Shown here in pieces: positions 35,241 to 43,927 of a DNA stretch of 64,000 nt. Position 1 is the stretch's first letter, and every line of letters begins with the position of its first letter. Origin of the DNA: CAZYVD01 sp964651045 (GTDB lineage: Bacteria; Zhuqueibacterota; QNDG01; DSAB01); assembly GCA_964651045.1 (NCBI GenBank), contig CAZYVD010000007.1, positions 1 through 64,000 on the forward strand, read 5' to 3'. The notes under the pieces are model-generated. The model did not search any database and was not told where the DNA came from. It worked only from the letters and a program-made list of their open reading frames with translations. Made by a program: the position numbers and the translations under genes.

Positions 35241-37031
35241 TTAATCCATGTTTGTAACCCGTAATACCTCTTCGACAGTGGTGATCCCCTTTAGAACCTT
35301 AATCCATCCATCCTCCACTAGTGGCCGCATACCCTCCTCTATTGCAGCTCTCTTTATATCGACAGATGTTGCAGACTTCAGAATCAACTTCCTTATTCTG
35401 TCAGTAACCGGAAGCACCTCCTGAATCGAGATCCTTCCTCTATATCCTGTATCCTTACACCTCTTACATCCTCTTCCCCTGTAAAATTTCAATTCCCCCT
35501 TGTCGCCATCTTCTATCCCAAACTTTTTTAATACCTCTTTTGGTATATCGATATCTGGATGATACTCCTCCTTACAATCTGGACATATCTTTCTCACAAG
35601 CCGCTGGGCCTGTACACCGAGTACTGCAGTTGCAATGAGAAACGGTTCGATTTCCATCTCTTCGAGTCTTGTTATTGCTCCTGCTGCATCGTTTGTATGC
35701 AGAGTCGAAAGTACGAGATGACCTGTCAGGGCTGCCTGAATAGCAATATTCGCCGTCTCTGTATCTCGAATCTCACCTACCATTACTATATCGGGATCCT
35801 GCCTAAGAATCGCCCTTAATCCTTTAGCAAATGTCATCCCTGCTTTAATGTTAACCTGAGACTGACGGATAAGAGGAAGTCGATACTCAATAGGATCCTC
35901 GAGTGTTATTACATTCTTTTCTATTGTCGATAATCTGTTGAGTGCAGCATAAAGAGTGGTCGTCTTACCGCTTCCTGTAGGACCCGTTACTAGTAAAATT
36001 CCATATGCATTCGATAGAAGATCTGTGAGAACCTTGTATGCATCCTCCTCAAACCCCAGATTTTCAAGCTTAAGTAATGCAGCACTCTTATCGAGCACAC
36101 GAAGCACAACATTCTCACCATATGCAGACGGCAGAGTCGAAACACGTATGTCTATGGCTCTTCCATCCTTTAATTTCAACCTAAGCTGACCATCCTGGGG
36201 GACCCGATGTTCTGCAATGTCGAGATTCGAGAGAATCTTTATCCTTGATATGATAGCATCCTGTAAATTTTTCGGAAGATTGAAACTGTTTCGCAGTACC
36301 CCGTCTACTCTATATCTGACCCGCAGCTGATCTTCTTCTGGATTTAAATGTATATCAGAGGCTCCCTCAACTATGGCATTTATCAATATCTTGTTTGCCA
36401 TCTTTACTACTGGTGCCTCTTCGGCAAGACGCTCTAAATCCTGAGCAGTCTTTTCCTCTTCACTCTCCTCATCCAGTGCCTCTGCTTCTATAGATTCCAG
36501 GATGTCCTGAATCTCCTCATCTGCTGCTTCGGCTATTACAACATCAGACTTATCACCATAATAACGATTGATAGCATCCTCGATCGAACTCCTTGTCGAG
36601 AGAGTGGGAGAGACCTCAAGCTGTGTTATGTGCGAAACCTTGTCGATCGCCTTGACATCTTTTGGGTCGGTCATTGCAATGAGTAGTGTCTCGTCGATTC
36701 TGAATAGAGGAAATAGCATATACTCTCTTGCCACCTTCGCAGGAACCATGTCCACCACCTCAGGATCGACCTCATAATTTTTAAGATCAACAAATGGCAC
36801 ATTCCACAGAGAGGCCTTGGTCTCTAAGATTGCCTCTTCACTCAGGATTTTAGAATCGATTAAATATTGTTCAAGGGTCTTGGAAGACTGCCCATTCCTC
36901 AGTTTTGCCAGAGCCTCCTTTGCCTGCTGAATCGTTAATAACTTTCGCTCAACCAGGGCTTTTGCAAGAACCTTATCCTCTCTTCTATCCAATACCTGAT
37001 TTGAGGCATATGTGGTTTCGCTCTTAGGCAT
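35241..37031 (-). CDS. pilB: Type IV pilus extension ATPase PilB
   Basis: This 596-aa GspE/PilB-type ATPase has an N-terminal GspE_N/MshEN-like domain (about 25-160), an acidic linker, and the ATPase core with Walker A 'VTGPTGSGKTTT', Asp box 'VITLEDPIEYRLP', Walker B 'RQDPDIVMVGEIRD', His box 'GHLVLSTLHTND' and a tetracysteine zinc site ('CPDCKEEY' and 'GCKRCKDTGY'). MshEN domains in this position can bind cyclic-di-GMP; whether this one keeps the required residues was not resolved here. It powers pilus extension. It overlaps the preceding response-regulator gene by 8 bp. Confidence 0.96.
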   Translation of the reverse strand: MPKSETTYASNQVLDRREDKVLAKALVERKLLTIQQAKEALAKLRNGQSSKTLEQYLIDSKILSEEAILETKASLWNVPFVDLKNYEVDPEVVDMVPAKVAREYMLFPLFRIDETLLIAMTDPKDVKAIDKVSHITQLEVSPTLSTRSSIEDAINRYYGDKSDVVIAEAADEEIQDILESIEAEALDEESEEEKTAQDLERLAEEAPVVKMANKILINAIVEGASDIHLNPEEDQLRVRYRVDGVLRNSFNLPKNLQDAIISRIKILSNLDIAEHRVPQDGQLRLKLKDGRAIDIRVSTLPSAYGENVVLRVLDKSAALLKLENLGFEEDAYKVLTDLLSNAYGILLVTGPTGSGKTTTLYAALNRLSTIEKNVITLEDPIEYRLPLIRQSQVNIKAGMTFAKGLRAILRQDPDIVMVGEIRDTETANIAIQAALTGHLVLSTLHTNDAAGAITRLEEMEIEPFLIATAVLGVQAQRLVRKICPDCKEEYHPDIDIPKEVLKKFGIEDGDKGELKFYRGRGCKRCKDTGYRGRISIQEVLPVTDRIRKLILKSATSVDIKRAAIEEGMRPLVEDGWIKVLKGITTVEEVLRVTNMD

Positions 37032-37479
37032 TCAGATACCTCTGAACAATATTTAACACCTGTGGAACCCTAAATGGCTTATATAAAAATTCATTTGCTC
37101 CAACCTGCTTTCCAATTTTTCTCTCACCCTCTGTTGCCCTTGATGTGAGAACAATGATCGGTATATCCTTGTACCGCTTATCAAACTTTAGAAACCTGGC
37201 AACCTTAAACCCATCGAGGAGCGGCATCAGGATATCCAGAATTATTAGATCGGGCCTCTCTTCCTTAACCCTCTGAAGCGCCTCAAGACCATGTTTGGCA
37301 ATCCTGACATCATAACCTGCATTTACCAGGGGCTTATATAGAACCTTCACTACCAATGGGTCATCATCCACGACAAGTACTCGCTTTTTGCCGTTCTTTT
37401 TCTCTTCTTCAAAAAGCAAACACTCATCATTCCTGGTCTCTTGTTCTCTTTCCTGTTCATGTTTCCTTACGATTTTCAT
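37024..37479 (-). CDS. Response regulator in the pil operon
   Basis: This 151-aa single receiver domain ('RVLVVDDDPLVVKVLYKPL', 'LIILDILMPLLDG', 'IIVLTSRA', 'EFLYKPF') has a charged 33-residue N-terminal extension. The start is ATG 37479, with an AGGTGG ribosome site; the in-frame GTG at 37488 overlaps that site. It lies between pilD and pilB and overlaps pilB by 8 bp, so it is coupled to the extension ATPase and may bind it or PilC. Its kinase is not in the pil operon; the chemosensory cluster at 3133-16587 is a candidate donor by inference. Confidence 0.9.
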   Translation of the reverse strand: MKIVRKHEQEREQETRNDECLLFEEEKKNGKKRVLVVDDDPLVVKVLYKPLVNAGYDVRIAKHGLEALQRVKEERPDLIILDILMPLLDGFKVARFLKFDKRYKDIPIIVLTSRATEGERKIGKQVGANEFLYKPFRVPQVLNIVQRYLNA

Positions 37480-37521
37480 ATTTTCCACCTCACTTGCCCC
37501 ACCAGAGTATCTCTTTGAAGA

Positions 37522-38280
37522 TTATAACAGACCCACATACCAGCCCAGCATCAAATCTCCAAAAATGAGATACACCAGTGTGCCTATTGCAATAAATGGG
37601 CCAAAAGAAATAGTATCTCCTAACTTAATCTTTTTCAATAACATTCCAGAAAATATATAAATACCGGATACGATTATCCCAAAAAATAGACAGAGTAACA
37701 CTCCTGGAAATCCGACGTAAATACCTGTTATAACAAGTAGTTTCATGTCCCCCATTCCCATGCTTTCTTTCTTGAAAGCGATCCGCCCCAAAACACTGAT
37801 TATTAAAATAATCGCCCCTCCTGCAACTCCTCCTATCAGTGAATTTACTATACGTTCATTTTGCAACACAGTTATTAGTAATATTCCCAAAATGAAACAT
37901 GGTATTGTCAGCTTATTCAATATTAATTTTCTTTCTAAATCAATAAAACTTATAGGAATTAGAAATAGTATCAAAATTGTGTATATAAGCGAATCACTGG
38001 AGAGTCGATATTTAAACACAATGAGAAATAATGAAAGGGCAGTGATTAACTCTACAGCAGGATACTTCCATGAGATTGGACTCTTGCAGTGCCGGCATCT
38101 TCCTCTTAGAATTATATAACTTATTAAGGGAATGTTATCGTACCACTTTATCGGCTCTTTACAATTCTGACAGTGAGAACCAGGACGAATTATCGATATA
38201 CCCCTTGGTACTCTATATATGATTACATTTAAAAAACTTCCAATTATCAAACCAAAAATTATGACCAGTACAAAAATCAT
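37522..38280 (-). CDS. pilD: Prepilin peptidase / N-methyltransferase PilD
   Basis: This 252-aa polytopic membrane protein has the N-terminal methyltransferase region with the tetra-Cys zinc motif ('HCQNCKEPIKW' and 'GRCRHCKSPISW'), 'FLNVIIYRVPRG', and the peptidase motif with two aspartates: 'FIDLERKLILNKLTIP' and 'GMGDMKLLVITGIY' (GxGD protease). It cleaves and N-methylates prepilins. It follows the giant Ig-repeat gene by 8 bp and precedes the response regulator. All motifs and length are normal. Confidence 0.95.
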   Translation of the reverse strand: MIFVLVIIFGLIIGSFLNVIIYRVPRGISIIRPGSHCQNCKEPIKWYDNIPLISYIILRGRCRHCKSPISWKYPAVELITALSLFLIVFKYRLSSDSLIYTILILFLIPISFIDLERKLILNKLTIPCFILGILLITVLQNERIVNSLIGGVAGGAIILIISVLGRIAFKKESMGMGDMKLLVITGIYVGFPGVLLCLFFGIIVSGIYIFSGMLLKKIKLGDTISFGPFIAIGTLVYLIFGDLMLGWYVGLL

Positions 38281-38288
38281 GATAACTC

Positions 38289-41200
38289 CTATCTCAAGAG
38301 AAGCATCCTTCTGCTTCTGGCAAAATCCTTTGATCGTATTCTGTAAAAATAGATACCGCTTGCCACTGGATATCCATTTCTATCCTTTCCATCCCATGTT
38401 ATCTCATAAGTGCCGGGCTCTTTATATTCATTAACCAGCACCTTAATGGTCTGACCAAGAATGTTGTAGACAGTAATGTTTATGTCTCCAGCCTTTAAGA
38501 TTTCATAACTAATTGTAGTTGTCGGATTAAAAGGATTTGGATAGTTTTGATTCAGCACAAAGTAGCCAGGAACGTTAGAATTGCCATTTGGAAGATTCCC
38601 TCCTTCCAGTGGTTCTATGAGTATGAAATACATATTGTCATCAGAGGTTCCGCAGTTTCCGCCCATTACCAATTCTCCGCCATCACACTCCTTAGAGAGG
38701 ATATCAAACTTGTTGCCCCTCGAGTCCACGATCTGCTTCTTTTCCATCTTCCAGCTCAATAGCCACTTGGGGAGAGTTGCGATTCTCGAGTCATAGGCTA
38801 TATAAACGCGTGATTTCCATTTCAGATTCACTCTTAAAAAGTCAGGATCACGATTAGTCTTATCATCATTGGCCGTCTTTATCCAGAGCAATCCTTCAAG
38901 CACCTCTGGAATAGAGGCAACAGTATAATCTCTATCAATGTAATACCTGTCTCCTACTGTTACATATTCACACCGGTAGGACTCTCTGCTGATACTCGAT
39001 ACAACAGCATCATTACTGAGCCTCGGGATAATAAAAACTAGATACATGTTGTCATCTATCGTACCATTATTAGCCCCAAGGTTTATCCTTCCACTCTTTA
39101 CATCCTTTGAATAGACCCAGTAGACTCCGGAACGAGAATTTACAATCTGGTCACCAGTAACCTTCCATCCAGAAAGCCATGAAGGAACCTTTTCGATTCT
39201 CATATCATATGCAACATAAATAGTTGCATTGCCACGCAGTTCGAAAGATATGAACTGATCGCCGGTAGAACTCTTATCGTCATTTGCTGTTAATATCTGA
39301 ATTGCACCTTCAAGGAATTCTGGAATCTGCTTTATTGTGTAGTCTCTGTCGACATAGGCGCTGTCACCAACATGAAACTCTCTCCAGCGATAATCGGCCC
39401 TGCTTAAGTTGCTAAGCGTTGCACCATCACCAAGAATATATTTTACTGGTGTGGCTGATGTTAAAACATTAGGATATGGTGCACAGTCCTTGATTCCTGA
39501 TACATTTATTGAATACGACTTCCCCTTCTGGTGCTGAGAAGTAGTCAGGTGAACCCTTACTCTGCTTGAATCCAGGACCGCAGATTTTATTTCCACATTC
39601 CCGCTTATCGAATAATTTTTAAGATCCACTGCAGAAGCGCTGTCAACAGGTTCTGAATAGACAATATCTACTTTGGTTGGGGAAATCACATCCACATAAG
39701 CGACCTGTGGTGATGTGTTGTCTGACATTCCACCAGAACTCGGCATCGTATATGAGATCCATGTATTTGGCAAAATAGTGTTGGGAATCGGAGCCCTGTC
39801 TTTTACATTTTTAATGTTGATCTGGTATTCAAACCCAGGCAGATGATCGGTAGTCTGGAGATAGACCTTGTTGAGTTTTGAAGTATCTAAGGATGCATTA
39901 AGAATTTCTACAGAATTGTCTATTTTATAATTCTGCCTGTTTTCTGCTGAGAGCTGTTCGACTGCCTCGCTGAAATAGATTTCAAGAAGGTTGGAACTCT
40001 GAAGCTTTACAGAAATCACTTCGGGTCTGATCGTATCGGGCTGTGTGTATGTATACTCTATCTCGATCGCCTCAGAAATAGTATTCGGCACAGGAGCCCT
40101 GTCCTCTATTCCACTGATTCTTATTTTATAGTTAACTCCTGGCTGATGCGGCGTTGTTTCGAGTCGCACTTCATTTAGTGAAGCCAGAAGGGATGCGTCT
40201 GTTACTTTAATATTTGGAGTAATAACATAGTTTGATATATTTTCTGCACTCTCTCTGGATATCTCCTCGTTAAACACTATAGCAAGACTCATAGCAGTTC
40301 TAAGATTGGCAGACACGATTTGAGGTGGTGAGGTATCTGGAGGTGTATAAGTGTATTCCGCCTGATTGTTAGAAATCGTGTTTGGATTGAATGCTCTGTC
40401 TTTTATATTTTTAACTGTAATTATATAACTGCCAGGCCTGTGCGATTTTGTCACTAGTCCAACCTCCATAAGATTGGCATCGAGTCTGGCATTCAAAATC
40501 TCGACGTATGGAGTAATAGTATAATTTTCAACCTTATTTGCCTCGACCTCATCGATGGGTTCACTGAATGTGAGATTTAAATAATTTTCTGAAATCAAAT
40601 TCGCAGAAACAAGAGATGGCGATGTGGTATCTACAGGACTCCATGAGTACTCGATCTGGCTGTAAGGTTCAATCGTGTTCTTAAAGGTAGAAGCGTCACG
40701 AATCCCATTCACAGTCAGGATATAATCACCAGCAGCATGTGGTGTGGTCTCAAGGGTCACCTTTCCCTCAGATGGTATTGGATATACATCAAGAATGCGA
40801 ATATTTTTATTGATTGCATAATTGGAGATCGTCTGAACACTCGTTGGGTCGAGAGGCTCACTGAAAGTAACTACCAATTTCTTCTCGCTGCTGAGAACTG
40901 CAGACAAAATTGTTGGAGGTGTCCTGTCTTCCACCTCATATATATAAGTTGCCACAGTATTTTCCGCTATGGTGTTTCTCGCTGCAGAGCCATCCTGGAT
41001 ATTGTTAATTGTTATTGTGTATTCTCCCGGCTCATGTGTAGTGGTTTGCAGTATTATGTTTGTCATATCAACATTCAATATGGCACGCTCAACTCGCACA
41101 CCCCCACTTATCGAATAGTTGTTTGTATCCTCTACTGACTGTCTATAGAGCGGCTCATTAAAACATAGTTCGAGCATAGTCGAATTTAGCAGTTTAACAC

Positions 41201-43631
41201 TGATAAGTATCGGTGCCAGCGTATCCTTTGGTGTATATGAATATGTCTTCTTTGTTTCAGGAGCTATTATATTTGGAATCTCTGCAAGATCCTTGATATT
41301 GTTCACTGTAATCGTATATGTTCCAGGTTTATGTGTCGTTGTTTCGAGAAAAACATCCTGCTGGGAATTACTTATCGACAGTCCCAGTATCTCGATTCCG
41401 TTATCTATTGAGTAGTTATCCTTATTCAATGCAGTACTCTTATCGAGTGGCTCACTGAAAGTGAGCTCAAGAATAGTGCTGCCGTGAAGTTCAGCTCTCA
41501 AAAGCTTGGGAGGCACAACATCCTGCGATTCGCAGACATAGTGCTTGCTGTTCTCACTGCCGATCACATTTGCAGGCTGAGCCACATCCGTGACTCCCTG
41601 TACTGTCACAACATATTCAACGCTCGGCTGATGTGGAGTAGTCTTCAAGAACACCTTACACATAGATGCATCTAATGTTGCCTCCTCTATCTCTATACCA
41701 TTATCAATTGTATAGTTGGATTTATTCTCTGCAGAAGATTTATCGAGCGATTCACTAAAAACGAGCTTCAGGAAGCTGTTACCCTGAAGTTCAACAGAAA
41801 CCAGTCTTGGAGGTATGGTATCGACTATTGCATATTCATATGTTATTTTTTCTGGTTGACTTATTACATTTGGCACTGTCGCCCTGTCTGATATTCCACT
41901 GACCGATAATGTGTAAGTAACACCTGGCTGATGATCATCTGTTTCAAGATAAACACGATTGAGTGAGTCTCCAACAAGTGAAGCAGTGCTTATGCTTACA
42001 AATGGATCAATAGTATAATTAGAAACATTCTCACTGCTGGCCCTGTCGAGTGACTCATCGAACTGAATAACGACCATGTCTGAACCATGAAGTTCTGCCT
42101 TAACCACATGAGGAGGAGTATTGTCAGGAGGAGTATAAGAATACTCTAAATAGCTGCCAGATTGTATTATATTAGGAGGATCTGCCTGATCCTTTATTCC
42201 ACTTACAGTTATCCTGTAATTGCCTTCAGAGTGTGACTCTGTCTCAATGAGTACTTTTTTCTGCGACACATCCAGATGCGCCTTTTTTATAGATACATAC
42301 GGATCGATGGAATAGTTGCCTTTATCTTCAGCACTGGTCGGATCAATTGGTTCATCGAATATCAACTCCAAGAGATCATCACTTGTAAGATTTGCCCCAA
42401 TGAGTTTGGGTGGAGTATTATCTGGAGGTACATATGTGTACTGCAGTTGAGCCAGATCGATCAGATTGGGCGATGCATTGTCATCTCCAACTCCACTTAC
42501 ACTTATTGTGTATGTTCCGGCTTGATGTTCCTCGGTCTGGAGTATCACTGACATCTTGTCTTGTTGAAGCACTGCCGATGTAATACTAACAGACGGTGTT
42601 ATTGTGTAATTAGAGACATTCTCTGCACTGGCTTCATTCAGGCTCTCACTGAACTCCAACTTTATCTCTGTTGAACTCAGCACCCGAACTGCCATAAGAG
42701 TGGGAGGAAATGTATCCTGAGATGCACAGTAGTAGTTAATCTTTGAATTCTTATCTATTGAATTGCCAAATCCATCCTTGACATTCTTCACAGAAAGCGT
42801 ATATGAGACGCCCTGTACATGCTTGCCAGTTGTAAGAAACACAGTATTGAAATCTCTGTTTATTCCAGTACTGACTATCGATATGAATGGAGAAATCGAG
42901 TAGTTCGTATCTGCAAGCGCAGAACCCTGATCGAGTGGTTCGTTGAATTGCACAACCACAAAATCGTTAGGATCGTTCTGATACAATCTCACCTGAGTTA
43001 TTACAGGAGCAGTGGTATCGCCTCCGCTCCATGAATAGGAGACCTGTGTATTTGGCTCGATCGTATTTGGCACGCTTGCCCTGTCCCTTACATTGTTTAT
43101 CGTTATTGTATATGTATCTATTGCAGGGTGCTGAGTAGTATAAAGATAGACACTCCTGTTGTCCTGCTGAAGTTCTGCGCTCTGGACAACAACTCCTTTG
43201 TCGATCGAGTAGTTGGTAACAATCTCTGCAGAATTCTTTTCCACAGGTTCACTGAATACAACCTTTACGCGATCTATGAGCTGACAGGATGCCGAAATCA
43301 CAGTTGGAGGCTGAAGATCCCTTACAAGACACGATACTTCTTCAGAATAGCTGCTCTCATTTCCACTAATATCATAGGCTGTGACGGCAAAATAGTATGT
43401 TGTTCCATCCGCCAGATTCGAGATCTCATAACTCGTTACATTACCAACATCTATAATGTTTGAATATATCCCGCTCTGGGTGCCGTAGTATATCTTATAA
43501 CCTGCCAGATCTTGCTCGCCATTGGGCAGCCAGCTTATAGTAACACTTGCCGCATCCAGTATTACCGGCGGTGCAACAATCAATATAATACAGAATAAGA
43601 TTCTTGTTGTTGTTTTAGATATATTTTTCAT
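38289..43631 (-). CDS. Giant secreted Ig-repeat protein with FnIII and C-terminal sorting-type domain, first gene of the pil operon
   Basis: This 1780-aa protein has a signal peptide (about 1-28), a fibronectin type III domain (about 28-108), and thirteen tandem repeats of about 100 residues, each opening with a 'DxxPPxxxSAxL' phrase and holding 'FSEPLD..SAEN..NYTI' and 'H.PG.YTITVNGI.D', i.e. SbsA-like Ig (Big_5) domains. Two copies of a 125-residue module follow (about 1435-1680; shared 'YxxDRDYTI..IPE.LEG', 'YVAYDxR' and 'W'-rich segments). The C-terminal domain begins 'LNQNYPNPFNPTTTISYEIL' and ends 'ARSRRMLLLR', the FlgD-like module used as a secretion signal in many FCB phyla. It probably forms a long surface fibre or adhesin. 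The stop lies 8 bp before pilD. Confidence 0.9.
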   Translation of the reverse strand: MKNISKTTTRILFCIILIVAPPVILDAASVTISWLPNGEQDLAGYKIYYGTQSGIYSNIIDVGNVTSYEISNLADGTTYYFAVTAYDISGNESSYSEEVSCLVRDLQPPTVISASCQLIDRVKVVFSEPVEKNSAEIVTNYSIDKGVVVQSAELQQDNRSVYLYTTQHPAIDTYTITINNVRDRASVPNTIEPNTQVSYSWSGGDTTAPVITQVRLYQNDPNDFVVVQFNEPLDQGSALADTNYSISPFISIVSTGINRDFNTVFLTTGKHVQGVSYTLSVKNVKDGFGNSIDKNSKINYYCASQDTFPPTLMAVRVLSSTEIKLEFSESLNEASAENVSNYTITPSVSITSAVLQQDKMSVILQTEEHQAGTYTISVSGVGDDNASPNLIDLAQLQYTYVPPDNTPPKLIGANLTSDDLLELIFDEPIDPTSAEDKGNYSIDPYVSIKKAHLDVSQKKVLIETESHSEGNYRITVSGIKDQADPPNIIQSGSYLEYSYTPPDNTPPHVVKAELHGSDMVVIQFDESLDRASSENVSNYTIDPFVSISTASLVGDSLNRVYLETDDHQPGVTYTLSVSGISDRATVPNVISQPEKITYEYAIVDTIPPRLVSVELQGNSFLKLVFSESLDKSSAENKSNYTIDNGIEIEEATLDASMCKVFLKTTPHQPSVEYVVTVQGVTDVAQPANVIGSENSKHYVCESQDVVPPKLLRAELHGSTILELTFSEPLDKSTALNKDNYSIDNGIEILGLSISNSQQDVFLETTTHKPGTYTITVNNIKDLAEIPNIIAPETKKTYSYTPKDTLAPILISVKLLNSTMLELCFNEPLYRQSVEDTNNYSISGGVRVERAILNVDMTNIILQTTTHEPGEYTITINNIQDGSAARNTIAENTVATYIYEVEDRTPPTILSAVLSSEKKLVVTFSEPLDPTSVQTISNYAINKNIRILDVYPIPSEGKVTLETTPHAAGDYILTVNGIRDASTFKNTIEPYSQIEYSWSPVDTTSPSLVSANLISENYLNLTFSEPIDEVEANKVENYTITPYVEILNARLDANLMEVGLVTKSHRPGSYIITVKNIKDRAFNPNTISNNQAEYTYTPPDTSPPQIVSANLRTAMSLAIVFNEEISRESAENISNYVITPNIKVTDASLLASLNEVRLETTPHQPGVNYKIRISGIEDRAPVPNTISEAIEIEYTYTQPDTIRPEVISVKLQSSNLLEIYFSEAVEQLSAENRQNYKIDNSVEILNASLDTSKLNKVYLQTTDHLPGFEYQINIKNVKDRAPIPNTILPNTWISYTMPSSGGMSDNTSPQVAYVDVISPTKVDIVYSEPVDSASAVDLKNYSISGNVEIKSAVLDSSRVRVHLTTSQHQKGKSYSINVSGIKDCAPYPNVLTSATPVKYILGDGATLSNLSRADYRWREFHVGDSAYVDRDYTIKQIPEFLEGAIQILTANDDKSSTGDQFISFELRGNATIYVAYDMRIEKVPSWLSGWKVTGDQIVNSRSGVYWVYSKDVKSGRINLGANNGTIDDNMYLVFIIPRLSNDAVVSSISRESYRCEYVTVGDRYYIDRDYTVASIPEVLEGLLWIKTANDDKTNRDPDFLRVNLKWKSRVYIAYDSRIATLPKWLLSWKMEKKQIVDSRGNKFDILSKECDGGELVMGGNCGTSDDNMYFILIEPLEGGNLPNGNSNVPGYFVLNQNYPNPFNPTTTISYEILKAGDINITVYNILGQTIKVLVNEYKEPGTYEITWDGKDRNGYPVASGIYFYRIRSKDFARSRRMLLLR

Positions 43632-43927
43632 TGGCTTTTTATATTAATAAGAATCACTGCCATAGAATTAGCAAAGCACATACCACAAATTAGCTAAAAA
43701 TTTATCATATTGTTTTGAAAAGACTTAGGCCATTATTTTCATGACTCCATGCACCCAATTTTTGATAATTCAGGCAAATCTTGCCTATCCAACTTTAGAA
43801 CTATTTTCCCTGATAAAAAATACCAAATATCTTGGTGATAATAATAGAAATATCCCATCTTGACATTCACCAAAAAATGATTTAGATTATCAACACCAAA
43901 AGAGAAATAGCATAAGGAAAAAATTTC
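43632..43927. other. Divergent intergenic region between the pil operon and nadE
   Basis: This 296-bp AT-rich gap separates the giant Ig gene (minus) and nadE (plus). It holds a plausible nadE promoter (43860-43888) and presumably the promoter for the whole pil operon near 43640-43800, where I could not fix a convincing -35/-10 pair. No ORF or RNA gene is evident. Confidence 0.6.
43860..43888 (+). promoter_or_regulatory. Sigma-70-type promoter of nadE
   Basis: A perfect -35 TTGACA (43860-43865) is followed by a 17-bp spacer and a -10-like TAGATT (43883-43888; four of six to TATAAT). Transcription would start near 43895, about 33 nt before the GTG of nadE. The spacing is ideal, but the -10 is moderate. 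Confidence 0.55.

Noticed and set aside
38289..43631. Tandem repeats as a CRISPR array or DNA satellite
   Set aside because: Repeat period is about 300 bp, in frame, and diverged at codon level; it reflects repeated protein domains, not a CRISPR array.
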